Source: Chara braunii (lineage: Eukaryota; Streptophyta; Charophyceae; Charales; Characeae). Taken from it: a DNA stretch of 43,884 nucleotides. A program made the position numbers and the translations under genes. The notes beneath the pieces were generated by a model. The model had not been told where the DNA came from. It ran no database searches and saw only the letters and a program-made list of their open reading frames with translations. Shown here in pieces: positions 20,437 to 31,093 of this stretch; within the stretch, counting starts at the first letter, position 1; every line of letters starts with the position of its first letter. The DNA lies in the NCBI GenBank assembly GCA_003427395.1, contig BFEA01000978.1, positions 226,764 to 270,647 of the forward strand. The letters are read 5' to 3'.

Positions 20437-20529
20437 TCCATCGATAGGACGAGCAAAATCGGAATGAATCTTCTGCTGAAACGGGGAAATATACACTGCC
20501 ACTTCTAATTTGCTCGTTCTATCGATCCA
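20437..20529 (+). mobile_element. 93-bp foldback element FB, copy a
   Basis: The left end TCCATCGATAGGACGAGCAA and the right end TTGCTCGTTCTATCGATCCA are inverted repeats of about 22 bp with three or four mismatches. The 48-bp interior carries CTTCTGCTGAAACGGGGAAA. A separate right-type arm, ATTTTGCTCATCCTGTCGAT, stands 40 bp to the left (20375-20397), so arms occur as a cluster. There is no coding capacity. Confidence 0.7.
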
Positions 20530-20602
20530 AGTAGCGTGCGGCGAGGCGCAAGTGGGAGACTTAGCTGTCGGCCAAGGTTGAAGACTTATCGTCTCTCTCT
20601 CC

Positions 20603-20659
<57 letters not shown>

Positions 20660-20692
20660 TGGTCGAATCATGAACGTCTCACACGCACACAT

Positions 20693-20787
20693 TCCATCGA
20701 TAGGACGAGCATAATCGGAATGAATCTTCTACTGAAACGAGGAAATATACGTTGCCACTTTTTGATTTTGCTCATTCTATCGATCCA
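20693..20787 (+). mobile_element. 95-bp foldback element FB, copy b
   Basis: Same termini (TCCATCGATAGGACGAGCAT and TGCTCATTCTATCGATCCA) and interior (CTTCTACTGAAACGAGGAAA) as copy a. It is followed by AGCGTGCGGCGAGCCGTGGA and a CT tract, so FB plus its 3' flank is repeated as a larger subunit. Confidence 0.7.
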
Positions 20788-20864
20788 AATAGCGTGCGGC
20801 GAGCCGTGGAGTGGAGACTTAGCTCTCTCTCTCTCTCTCTCACACACATACACACACAATCTTN

Positions 20865-20952
<88 letters not shown>

Positions 20953-21612
20953 AGTCTGTAGATGCTGAGATGCCAAGTAGTCATATATAGGCAGAGAGTA
21001 CAAGTGCGCCGCAGAACCATCCATATAGAGCAATACAATGAAGTAATGAGTCAATGTTCAAGCTCGTAGTGCCACACCAACACAATCCCCAAAGTCGCTC
21101 CTCTTTGTCTATTGCCCAACGCCCAGCCTACTCTACCCGACTATTCTATCTACAACTGTGTTCCCGCGTCAGACTTACTTCGACTCTCGAAGAGCAATGT
21201 ACATGACCGTCTACACCATAGCCGACCTCTCCTCACGCACCAGGCGCGTATCTCGCCACCCTCATCAGACCTTGAGAACCCACTCTTTCCTCCTTCGCCA
21301 TTATCACCCCATTCGTCATGTTCACCCTTTTCTACTACTCTCACCGCCTTCTCCTTGACTTCTCTCTCTCTTACTCCCCCGTTCCTGATCCCGGAATGGA
21401 CAGGCTTGACCGCGATCATTGTGATCCCAAGGACAGAGAAGACAATCTGGTATGCATGTGAGCAAGGCGACAACGACCTAACGAAGAAAATGGTGAGACC
21501 GTAACGAAGGCGACCAAAGTAATCCCGACGTTCTCCTTTTCCTCGACATGTTGACTTCCTTCCTCGTACATAGCCAAACTCATGGCCGAGACCAACATAA
21601 TAATAAAATAAC

Positions 21613-21644
<32 letters not shown>

Positions 21645-22099
21645 TAACAAAAATGATGATAATAATAATAATAATAGTAAGAATAATAACATTTATGAGC
21701 CACCTTCACGGCTCACTTCAGTTAAAGTGAGAGCGGGTTGTACTCGGGGCTAGTCGCCCGCTTTCTGCAACAACGATCAACTACGGTCACCCTTCCACGC
21801 ACACACACTCTCATACACGACTACACACCCACGTAGTAATGAACGTTTTCGTTGTTCTAGTGGGAGGTTCGATCGATCCCGTCCAAACTTTCGATCGATA
21901 TTGCGTGGTGAATCGATCTAAATACTCTCCCTCTCCCCATCTCTCTCACCCACACACTTGCTCACACACTCACTCCCGCATCCCTCACCCATTAGTGTAG
22001 CAGTGCATAGTTCCCTGTCTAGAGGTAGATTTATTTCATTTTGCTCATCCTGTCGATGGAAGTAGTGAAGTTGGCCGTGATTCGCACTCACACACACAT

Positions 22100-22192
22100 T
22101 CCATCGATAGGACGAGCAAAATCGGAATGAATCTTCTGCTGAAACGGGGAAATATACACTGCCACTTCTAATTTGCTCGTTCTATCGATCCA
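22100..22192 (+). mobile_element. Foldback element FB, copy c
   Basis: Duplicate of copy a carried along with the 1,666-bp unit; same 22-bp inverted ends and interior. Confidence 0.7.
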
Positions 22193-22265
22193 AGTAGCGT
22201 GCGGCGAGGCGCAAGTGGGAGACTTAGCTGTCGGCCAAGGTTGAAGACTTATCGTCTCTCTCTCC

Positions 22266-22322
<57 letters not shown>

Positions 22323-22355
22323 TGGTCGAATCATGAACGTCTCACACGCACACAT

Positions 22356-22450
22356 TCCATCGATAGGACGAGCATAATCGGAATGAATCTTCTACTGAAA
22401 CGAGGAAATATACGTTGCCACTTTTTGATTTTGCTCATTCTATCGATCCA
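22356..22450 (+). mobile_element. Foldback element FB, copy d
   Basis: Duplicate of copy b carried along with the 1,666-bp unit. It is followed at 22521-22585 by a partial copy lacking its left arm: the left arm is replaced by CA-rich DNA, while the interior and right arm are intact. Confidence 0.7.
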
Positions 22451-22614
22451 AATAGCGTGCGGCGAGCCGTGGAGTGGAGACTTAGCTCTCTCTCTCTCTC
22501 TCTCACACACATACACACACAATCTTCTGCTGAAACGGGAAAATATACGTTGCCACTTTTTGATTCTGCTCATTCTATCGATCCAAATAGCGTGCGGCGA
22601 GCCGTGGAGTGGAG

Positions 22615-22618
22615 ACTT

Positions 22619-22705
<87 letters not shown>
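22615..22705. repeat. Compound (CT)n-(CA)n microsatellite
   Basis: About 25 CT units followed directly by about 17 CA units. Confidence 0.95.
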
Positions 22706-22706
<1 letters not shown>

Positions 22707-22752
22707 GCGTGGTAACGTATATACCCACGTCCTAGCTGTAAATTCATTCGGT

Positions 22753-22761
22753 TTTATTTTA

Positions 22762-22792
<31 letters not shown>

Positions 22793-22800
22793 TTTCTATT
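22753..22800. repeat. (TTTA)n tract
   Basis: Imperfect TTTA/TTTAT repeats, followed by ATTTATCCTATCGATG, a decayed FB-like arm with the GGTGAGCCGCGAG flank also seen after other FB copies. Confidence 0.85.
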
Positions 22801-22956
22801 TTATTTATCCTATCGATGTATTATGAGGTGAGCCGCGAGATCGAAGGCTTACCTGTTCTCGCTTCTTCAACGTCGTCGTCGCCATCAACGCCGTCGTTGG
22901 AGCCGCCGTCGTCGGGGCCACCGTCGTTCGTCCCAATCGTCAGACCGCGTGGTCAG

Positions 22957-23800
22957 GTAAGCACTCTTCGACTCCTTCTTCTCCTCCCTTCACCCCGGCT
23001 CACAACCTTTCCTCTCCGCCTCTTCTCCTTTCCCCCCTTCTCCTCCTTTCTCTTCTCCTCCTTTATCCCTATCCTTCTTCTCCCTCCCCTTCTCCTTGAT
23101 AAGGTTCAGTGAACTCTTCATAGCACCCCCAGAGGCAAACCGCCGAGATCACCGCAATCCAGACACTTCACCAGCCCATTCAATCGGTAGGAGCGATGGA
23201 GGCCTGTGCGAAGGGCCGGGACGTAATCAGCGTGGGCTGATGGCTCGCGCTTACTAGGCATGCCTCTTTCAAGATCGATAATTACAACAACAGTCCACGT
23301 CGCGGTGAGCCCCCTTCCCTTCTCCCTCTTCTTCTCCTTCTTCTTCTTCTTCTTCTTCTTCTTTTTCTTCTTCTTCTTCCACTATCTCTCTTCCTACCTC
23401 CTCCTCGCGCCGCTACCTCGTTACTATTTCCATCTCTTCTTCTTCTTTGTCTACTCCCTTCTTCCCCCGCGCACCTTCTTCCGCTATTCCCCCTCGCTAT
23501 CTCCTCTGCTCCCCCTCTCCTCCTTCTCCTTACTCTTCTTTTCCTTCTCTATCTTCTTTTTCCTCCCTTTTCGCAAACTCGTTTTCTTTGATCCTCCCGC
23601 ATCATCTCCCTCGCGCTCTACTCTGCACGCGCTGCGCCCCTCGATCGCACTGCCTTGCCTGCTCTCATCCTCCATCTCGTTTCCGCGCTCCTCCCACACC
23701 TTCTCTGCGTTGTCCCTCCTCCGTCGTGCAACGCTCCTCCTTTCCGGTCGCGTCCTCGCTCTCCCTGCTCGACAATCTTCCTCCATCAAGGGCGTGGGCC
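22957..23800. repeat. Long polypyrimidine-biased tract with (CTT)n core
   Basis: The plus strand is mostly C and T for about 840 bp, interrupted near 23100-23310, with a (CTT)n core at about 23333-23380. It begins after GTGGTCAG|GTAAGC, a consensus splice donor, and a second donor-like site (GTCGCG|GTGAGC) occurs at 23304. It could be intronic pyrimidine DNA or H-DNA-prone sequence. The long frames here are composition-driven. Confidence 0.6.
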
Positions 23801-23907
23801 ACAATCAAGCCCTGTAGCACCGTCCCTGGTAAGAATGAACCCGCCCGTGATTTGGTTGCGGATTCATTGGAGGAGTCTCGTAAGGTACGAGACCGAAATG
23901 ATAATAA

Positions 23908-24048
23908 NNANANNAAAAANANANAAANAANAANNNAANNAAAANNAANAANANAAAAANTAAAAAAAAAAAAAAAAAAAAAGAATCTAACTACTAACTA
24001 TTTGCACGTGCCAAGNGTAGTTCNCTCGTTTTTCANACGAGGCTAACA
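23908..24048. other. Ambiguous bases in and beside an A-rich run
   Basis: About 25 N letters are interspersed with A at 23908-23961, followed by a perfect A run and a few more single N up to 24048. This suggests unstable homopolymer sequencing at the tail of a retroposon. Confidence 0.8.
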
Positions 24049-24236
24049 NTAAACTTACTAACTCTANCTAACTCGGATCTCTAGGTAGGGTTCGAGCCCC
24101 GGCCAGCTCAACCGAGTGAAAAACAGTAAAGCTCCTTGTAAAAAGGAGCCTGCTGTGGGAATGGGCAGATTTGATACCCAGGTCTGTCGCATGATAGCCT
24201 ACACTTGAACCTACTAACTAGCTCCCTCTTCAAGTA
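23958..24236 (-). mobile_element. Probable tRNA-derived SINE ending in a T run
   Basis: On the minus strand, GAGGGAGCTAGTTAGTAGG resembles a Pol III A box (TAGTTAGTAGG against TAGCTCAGTTGG). About 30 nt later GTATCAAATCT resembles the B box GGTTCAAATCC (8 of 11). The element ends in a long T run. Many plant SINEs are tRNA-derived, and some end in T rather than A. A perfect B-box string, GGTTCGAGCCC, lies on the plus strand at 24089-24099 with a D-arm-like AGCTCAACCGAG after it, in the wrong order for a tRNA. A second, inverted fragment is possible. Confidence 0.4.
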
Positions 24237-24988
24237 AAAGGGGAGCAGTTGTACTATGTATATAGTAGCGGGGCTCAATCCAACCAGCGGCCTGAGCCCG
24301 TTCTAGCCTGTGCGTGTGTGCACGCTGGACTGAGCCCGTTCTAGCTGGTATGTGTGTCTGCCTGTGTGCTCGCCGGCTTGAGTGTGTGCGTGCGTGTGAC
24401 CAGCAAGGGCACTTGGTGAACCGGTAGGGCCGAAGGCCGGTACTTACCTGTTGTCGTGACATCGAGGGTCGTGGCGGGGAAAATACTCGAGTATCGGCTC
24501 TGCCGGTATCACCCAAATAATGGTAGATGTGCTGGGAGCCGGCCGCCGAGCAGAAGAAGACAAAAGTTAGCACTTTTAGAGGCCCGGTAGCGCCAGTTAG
24601 GCAGGTACCAGTCCAAGTAGCCTGAGTCTAATGCCTATACGAACGATATCAGGGTCCGTAATGATGTTTCCCTCTTAAAGGGAGGAGACATCGGTTTGCT
24701 CGCGTAGTCGAGCGACGAGAGAGTTTTTTGCCCAAGAGGCATGTGTCCCACTTCACATGGGAGGTTAAGCGAGGGTCTCACCCTCACTTGCGGTATACGA
24801 GTAAGGACAGAAGGCACCCCTTCGAGCATGTGCTGGCAATCTGGGCGCTACGGCAAGCCGTTGATCACACAATTTTAATTGCTCCAGCCGTACTGTCGGG
24901 GCGTATATTACTTTATTGTGACTAATGTACTGACGATTGAGTCTCTGTGCATGTCATAGATCTTACCGACATAATATTAACCCATCTG

Positions 24989-25015
24989 ACCCCTCGACAT
25001 CGTTTGTCGAGGGGT
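24989..25015. other. Perfect 11-bp stem hairpin
   Basis: ACCCCTCGACA, loop TCGTT, TGTCGAGGGGT. No mismatch in the stem. Its role is unknown. Confidence 0.85.
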
Positions 25016-25039
25016 AATACTACTGATCCTAACCATCAC

Positions 25040-25064
25040 AGCGCGCGTCATAATAACGCGCGCT
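25040..25064. other. Perfect 9-bp GC-alternating hairpin
   Basis: AGCGCGCGT, loop CATAATA, ACGCGCGCT. It lies 24 bp after the previous hairpin. The alternating CG stem is also Z-DNA-prone. Confidence 0.85.
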
Positions 25065-25564
25065 CATACTCTTGAAATTTTTCTCGCTGATTCGCCCCGG
25101 TCTCATTGGCCGAGGAATTCGTTTCGAGTGTTACGCTCAAGCTTGCACACCCTTTCCATTCCAGACTGGCTCCGTCATGGTAGCCGACGTCGTCACTATG
25201 TCGAATGCAAAAGCATGGCCACTTAGTCAACAAAATTTGTACATCCGGGCTAAAGAATCATATTGTTGATCATAGCGATGGTTAAAAGCTTAGAGTTACA
25301 TCATAGCGATTGTGAAAAGCTTCAGGCCTGGTGCTTCATCTTTGAGTTTGTGCCAGGACCTCTTCACACCGGGATTGATGATGATTAGTGAATGCTATTT
25401 GTGTGAGTCGTGAGTCAAATCTTTGTGTATCAGTCTTCTTTTGCATTTCACTTGCTTCATATCTTGTTGATCTGTTCTCAATTCTCCACCACACTTGTGA
25501 ATTCTCACATGTATGTGACACTATTCCTTTACTCAACCCTCCAACTGCCACTTCATATCGCTTC

Positions 25565-25870
25565 TCATACAACTTTCTGGACATAATCTAGGGCTCTACC
25601 TTTGCTCTTAGGTGGCACACAACGTTTTAGATTCAGACATGGCTTTCCATTACTGCTCCATCTCATCATTTCTCTGCTCTGCTTGTCGGGGGTTAGTTTT
25701 CTAGTCACTGATGTGTACCATGTCCTAAATGCTATCCTCCGATATTTGTTGTTCTTCTTCAGTTTGTGGCTAAGGGCGTAAGCAACATCCAGGAAGTGTT
25801 CTGCCAACTTGCCCTTCAATCTTCCTTTCATCTCCTTTCCTGCTCCTGCGTCTCCCTCTCTTCTGCACAC
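25565..25870 (-). pseudogene. Basic reading frame downstream of the membrane-protein frame, copy 1
   Basis: The minus frame includes SHKLKKNNKYRRIAFRTWYT and RKLTPDKQSREMMRWSSN. Copy 2 keeps nearly the same residues (34038-34331), and most changes are conservative. The two copies diverge near the C terminus through indels. No family is recognised. It may be a further exon of, or 3' sequence to, the frame at 25989-26573. Confidence 0.3.
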
Positions 25871-25988
25871 AACGGCTTCTCTTCATGTCCCTCAGTTCCC
25901 TCTTCTTGCACAACCACCTACCATTTGTCTTCTTCTCCTCCCGACTCTTCCTTAACCTGCACCACCCCCTTCTTATTATCCGATTTTC

Positions 25989-26573
25989 CTATTTCTTTGT
26001 CTTTTTCCATTCTCTATCCTTGTTTTCCTTCTGTTTTGATGCAAGTACTAACTCTTCCCCTCTTCCTTCTGTTTCATATAACAATGAAACCGTTTGTTGT
26101 GGACCAAGGTTCCCAACACTTATTTGGCCTTTTGTGGATAAACCAGATACAGCTGAAATATCCAGAGAGGCTAATGGGATTGTGGAGGTCCCAAGACCAG
26201 AGGAGATGTCAAATTTGTTATAGTCAGACCAAGGTTCATTAACAAAGGTAAAAACGTTGTTCGTTAAGATACCAACGGTGTCTCGTTCCACGCCCAAAAT
26301 GACTCCATCTTCAAATCTCAAATACACCACCCCATTTGTTGCTAAACCTTCATTGTCCGCAGTTAAGACTCCAATAATATGTTGCCTGAAATCTGAGAAG
26401 TTTTTTATAAAGCTACCAAATCGAATGGCAAAATGAACCATAGATGCAACCAGTGGTGCTATCACAGGAACCAGAGGAGCTAGAAGCTGAGGAGTGGACA
26501 CAAAGAGTGCATAGTATACCAATCTAGAGAGTCTAGTTGGCGCGAAAGCGAAGGAACAAAATAAAAGTGCAAT
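25989..26573 (-). pseudogene. Membrane-protein-like reading frame, copy 1, start codon lost
   Basis: Frame equivalent to 34518-35084. The codon matching the copy 2 ATG is ATT at 26573-26571. It then reads LVYYALFVSTPQLLAPLVPV, a hydrophobic helix, followed by SDFRQHIIGVLTADNEGLAT and VVYLRFEDGVILGVERDTVG, and ends charged (KEN KDR KKTKK). About half the base changes against copy 2 in the best-aligned part are synonymous. Upstream, in another frame, both copies read LSTSIPKLHCLSFTEVFFLL and PLGILWP, then TDT and SQISVHIPP, so an older longer protein or a spliced gene is likely. Family not recognised. Confidence 0.5.
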
Positions 26574-27398
26574 AACCTCCTAGAAACCACAAAGGGGGAA
26601 TGTGGACGGAGATTTGGCTCATGGTGTCGGTCAGAATGGAAGGCCAAAGTATTCCGAGAGGTTGCCAAGGGAGCAGGAAGAAGACTTCAGTAAAAGACAA
26701 ACAATGCAACTTGGGGATTGACGTAGAAAGAGAATAAGGAGCAAGCGGGTTGAGGCGATCGCCAATTGAGAAGGAAAAGTATCAGACTGTGGCAGGGTTG
26801 ACCACTGATAAAGTGAGACAGAAACGTTCAAAAAAAACCTGCTGTTTTTTACCAACAAAGCAAGATGAACGGATCTCAAGGCCCTCCAACAAATAAAATA
26901 AAATTGTCAACGTGAAAATATGATTTAATGAAGTTCGAGCTTGATCCAGAAAGCGAAGGGGACATGTGGCAAAAAATGTAAGGATTGTATAGGTCTGCAC
27001 ACTATACCACAATAAGAATGCATCCATGGGTGAGTAGGGGGTATATAAATGGGGACAAGTATTGGGTAATGAAGCACAGTGATAGCTCATCAGCAACAGA
27101 AACGTCCAGTGAGGACTAGGGCGCACCAGATGGAGATTCACATCTTACACCGAAGCGTTTGAACAGTTCAGCATATGGAATGAGGATTGGACGAGAGAGG
27201 TGGTTGGAACCAAGTAGGTGCTTGTAACCATTTTCAGCGCCCCATTCTTCGAATTGGATATGTCCCTGCAAGGTATGAGTTACGCTCTGGGGATAGCCTA
27301 TGAATTTTGCTGCCACACTTGTCCTCTCCCCATCACAGAAGTGGATGCTCTTCCACGAACAAGGTCGTCGACATCACGAGAATGTGTGTTGCATGGAG

Positions 27399-27400
<2 letters not shown>

Positions 27401-27466
<66 letters not shown>

Positions 27467-27528
27467 NAAAGAGAAAAAAAAAAAAAAAAAAAAAACTTCG
27501 CATTGCGATATATAGGAATACTTCAATT

Positions 27529-27560
<32 letters not shown>

Positions 27561-27600
27561 AAAAAAGAAAGAGGCTGAGGTGGGATGTGTGAAATGGCAA
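27401..27600. repeat. (GA)n minisatellite, copy 1
   Basis: (GA)n at about 27403-27467, an A run, a 35-bp spacer with CGCATTGCGATATATAGGAA, then (GA)n to about 27570. Copy 2 has three spacer units, so the GA-spacer unit expanded after duplication. Arg/Glu frames here are artefacts. Confidence 0.9.
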
Positions 27601-28009
27601 CGGGGAACAACTTATACCATTCATGGTGGTTATTATGGGTGTGTGGGGATAATTTTCTAACGGGTATATCAGTTAAGTCTGATATATGATATTTTGTGAG
27701 GCACCCTGATTTCAGTCTTAGTCTTATACACATATTGGCTGGAAAAGTATGCTTGTATAGGGCTTTAAACGATCAGGACAACTACTGATGAATGCATTTT
27801 TCTGCTCGACAATCTTTTTCCTTCGGTTTTTCCTAACAATGTTTTCAGTTTGATATCATTTATTTGCAATATGACAATAGTTTTTTTAATTTTTTGCTCT
27901 TTATTTTTTGAAATTTTTTTTTCATAATTTTTCTTTTTCATTCTCTATTACAAATTTTATATTCTCATCATTACGTCATCAACTTGTGTATGTATCTCTG
28001 CTCTAATTA

Positions 28010-30090
28010 AAAACCTTGAACGATCCACACATTGTGAATTATTTGAAAAAACTTGGAATAAAACTCCTTTATCATATGTTCATGAATTATCCTGAAATGG
28101 TGAGGCTCTGAAAGTGACAGAAATAAACCTCCTTGACACTTCTGCATTGATCCTGGATACCTCGAACAATCTTGATGTGGAGAAGGGTCAGAAAAACCTG
28201 AAGTAACTCCTTTTGGCACTTATTTAGTGAGCCTGAATCATCCGAAAGAATCCGTGAGTGGAGAAAGGTCTTAAAACCCTGAAAACAACACCCATTGACA
28301 CTTGTTTTTTCATCCCGAAAAATCCTTAATGATCGAAAAGTGATGAAGAACCTAAACAGCATGAAAGCAACCCCTATGGCCACCTCTTCAATATACTTGA
28401 ACATCCTGAATCATCCAGAACTAATGAAGGACCTCAAACACTTGAAACCAACCCCCATGGACACCTGTTTACGATACTTTAACGCTGTGAATTATCCTTA
28501 AGTGATGAAGGACCTGAACAACCTAAAAGCAGTCCCTATGGGCATCTCATTAGGATACTTGAACAACCCGAATCATCCTGAAGTGATGAAGGACCTTAAC
28601 AACCTAAAAATACAGGCCTCTTTGGCCACTTGTTTTTTATACATGAATATCATGAATCATCATCGATTGATGAAGGACCTGAACACCCGGAAAGCAGGCC
28701 CTATGGCTACCTGATTTTGATACCTGAATATCTTGAATCATCCTGAAGTGATGAACGACCTGAACACCCTTAAAACATACATTACAGCGACATGTTTTGA
28801 TGCCTGAACATCTTGAATGATCCTAAAGTGATGAACGACATGAACACCCTGAAATCAGGCCCCATGGCCACCTGTTTTTTTATACCTCAACATCCTGAAT
28901 CATCCTTAAGTGATGAACTACTTGAACACCCTCAAACCAGACATTACAGTCACTTGTTTTTTATACCTAAACATCCTGAATCATCCTGAAGTGATAAACG
29001 GCCTTAACACGATGAAACCACGCACTTTGACCACCTGTTTTTGATACTTGAACATCCTGAATGATCCTTGAGTGATGAACGACCTGAACACCCTGAAAGT
29101 AGGTCCTATGGCCACCAACTTTTTATACTTGAACATCCTGAATCATCCTGCAGTGATGAACGACCTAAACACCCTGAAGCCAGGCCCTACGGCCACCTGT
29201 TTTTTATATCCTGAATGATCTCGAAGAGATGAACGACGAGAACACCGTGAAACCAGACCCTATGGTCATCTATTGTCGATACTTGAACATCATAAATCAT
29301 CCTCAAGTGATGAACGACCTGAATAAAATATGAAACCAGACCCTATAATCATCTGTTTTTGATACTTGAACATCCTGAATGATCCTGAAGTGATGAACGA
29401 CGGGAACACCCTGAAACCAGACCCTATGGCCACTTGTTTTTTATACTTGAACATCGTGAATCATCGTGAAGTGATGAACGACATGAACACCATGAAACGA
29501 GACCCCATTGCCACCTGGTTTTGATACTTAAATGTCCTTTATCATCCTGAAGTGATGAATGACTTGCACATCCTGAAACCAGGCCCTATGGCCACTTAGT
29601 TTTGATACTTGAACATGTTGTATGATCCTGAAGTGATGAACAACCTGAACACCCTAAAACCCGACCCTATGGCCATCTGTTTTTTATACTTAAACATCCT
29701 GAATTATCTTGAATTGATGAACGAGTTGAACACTCGGAAACCAGGCTCTATGGGCCACCTAATTTTTATAGTTACACATCTCGAATAATTCTGGAGTGAT
29801 GAACGATTTGAACACCCTGAAACCAGACCCTATGACCACTTGCTTTTTATATATAAACATCGTGAATCATCCTGAAGTGATGAACGGCCTAAACACCCCG
29901 AAACCAGACATTACGGCCAGTTGTTCTTTATACCTGAATATCTTGAATCATCCTGAAGTGATAAACGACATGAACATCCTGAAACCACGCTCTGTGACCA
30001 CCTGTTTTTGATACTTCAATATCATGAATCATGCTGGAGTTACAAACGATCTGAACACCCTAAAACGAGACATCAAGGCCATTTTTTTTT
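28010..30090. repeat. 81-bp (27-codon) tandem array, copy 1
   Basis: About 25 units with the phrase CATCCTGAAGTGATGAACGA spaced mostly 80-82 bp (for example 28741, 28821, 28903, 28984, 29065, 29146). The 81-bp period keeps frame. The plus strand reads like HPEVMNDLNTLKP; the minus strand reads like VSKTGGHRAWFQG then VHHFRMIQD. Many units carry TGA or TAA variants and indels. The longest open runs are only two to three units. The left edge is most decayed. Confidence 0.92.
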
Positions 30091-31093
30091 GATACATGAG
30101 CAACACCAATGATGCGAAAAACACGGAGTGTGAAAAACCCGCAGCCTTTCAAATGAGTCATGGAAATTGTAGGCAAAAATGATGAAAACCTGAAACAATG
30201 AACAGGTAGATGGAGAAAGTTACACACAAAAATATGTTAAATGAATAATACACACATCATTAACCTTTTCTCCTGACTAGAGGTTGAGATTGTACTGGTT
30301 TTCTCTTGAAATTATTGTGTTTGCGTGTTGCGCATGTAGGGAGAAAAATGCTTGCAACAAAGGTTGATTGTGTCTACATGGGATGATGAAAAAGATTGTT
30401 TTTTTTCTACTTACCGTTACCTGCTTGTCAAAAAGGGATACGTGTTGAAATTGGTTAATCCAATGTGTGTCGAAAATACTTGGATTTGAATAAAGAAGAC
30501 AATATTGAATTGGACTTAATCCAATGTGTGTCGAAAGATAATTGGAAATACATAAAGAAAACAATATTAAATTAAACTTATATTCTCGAGGATTGACCCA
30601 TTTTATCCCAAATGACCTTATCTGCCTGTACCTCTCAAAATGGTTCCTATTCTGTATCTTTTCTGATTTTTTTCGTTCAAGTTACCCTTAACTCAAGAAA
30701 AATGAAAATAATTGAAAGTTACTCGCAGTGGATGCATTTTTTCAGTAGGAAGCCTCTGGGGCGGGGGTTCGTTGTTTTACGAGCTGGCACTACAATCGTC
30801 CTAGAGTGGACAGTTTTGCGAGGGGGTACTTTGTCGATTCAGTGGAAATGACCCAACTTCTTAGATCCAAGTCTTATGCTCGGGCGAGGAGGAGGAGTAC
30901 TCCAGACCACTTCCTAGAGGGAGAGACATGCAAACTTCAAGCAATGCACCTGATCAAGAATCATTCGCAAAACAATCAGTTATCCAAGAAAACTAAGATC
31001 TATGGAAACGGGTGTGTGAATGTCCAATCTTAGGTCGGCGGTATGATGAAATGAATGACTTTGGCGGCGTGTCTCATCAAGTCAAAGCCAAAA
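30091..31093. other. Region after the 81-bp array, weak open frame
   Basis: ATTGGACTTAATCCAATGTG occurs with a variant within 60 bp (30440-30540). The plus frame 30806-31033 (RGYFVDSVEMTQLLRS and RRRSTPDHFLEGETC) is shared with copy 2 up to a frame-changing difference near 39630. No known domain. Probably decayed. Confidence 0.35.

Larger units (their letters stand above)
19283..20948 (+). repeat. 1,666-bp tandem duplication, copy 1
   Basis: TTGTAGTCTATAGATGCTGA at 19283 recurs as TTGTAGTCTGTAGATGCTGA at 20949. The copies look about 97% identical by eye. The unit contains a 95-codon plus frame (19446-19733, start MPSAQPTLPDYSIYNYVPAS), a long minus frame over the same bases (19490-20029), an (AAT)n tract (19929-20025), GATCGATC-rich DNA, CT tracts and two foldback elements. 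The plus frame ends in TGA here but stays open to 21504 in copy 2. Both strands are open, so neither frame is trusted. Confidence 0.9.
20949..22614 (+). repeat. 1,666-bp tandem duplication, copy 2
   Basis: Second copy of 19283-20948. Differences are mostly CT-tract lengths and single bases. Its plus frame (21112-21504, 130 codons) reads through the position of the copy 1 stop into TGLTAIIVIPRTEKTIWY. It ends in a third, partial FB subunit instead of returning to the duplication start. Confidence 0.9.
24237..25220. other. Unassigned GC-balanced stretch with two strong hairpins
   Basis: TGAGCCCGTTCTAGC occurs twice (about 24292 and 24332) amid TGTGTG-rich DNA. Near 24443, ACTTACCTGTTG is a consensus donor on the minus strand. 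Short palindromes recur between 24660 and 24790. No gene is recognised. Confidence 0.4.

Noticed and set aside
23260-24046. Long plus frames of 185-199 codons in pyrimidine-rich DNA
   Set aside because: Composition-driven Ser/Leu/Pro/Phe frames that overlap in several frames and run into N and poly-A.
24075-24120. A tRNA gene around the perfect B box GGTTCGAGCCC
   Set aside because: The D-arm-like sequence lies after, not before, the B box, and no cloverleaf or acceptor stem could be built.
28010-30090. 81-bp array as a CRISPR array or an intact repeat-protein gene
   Set aside because: There are no unique spacers. Stops and indels in most units prevent any frame longer than two or three units.
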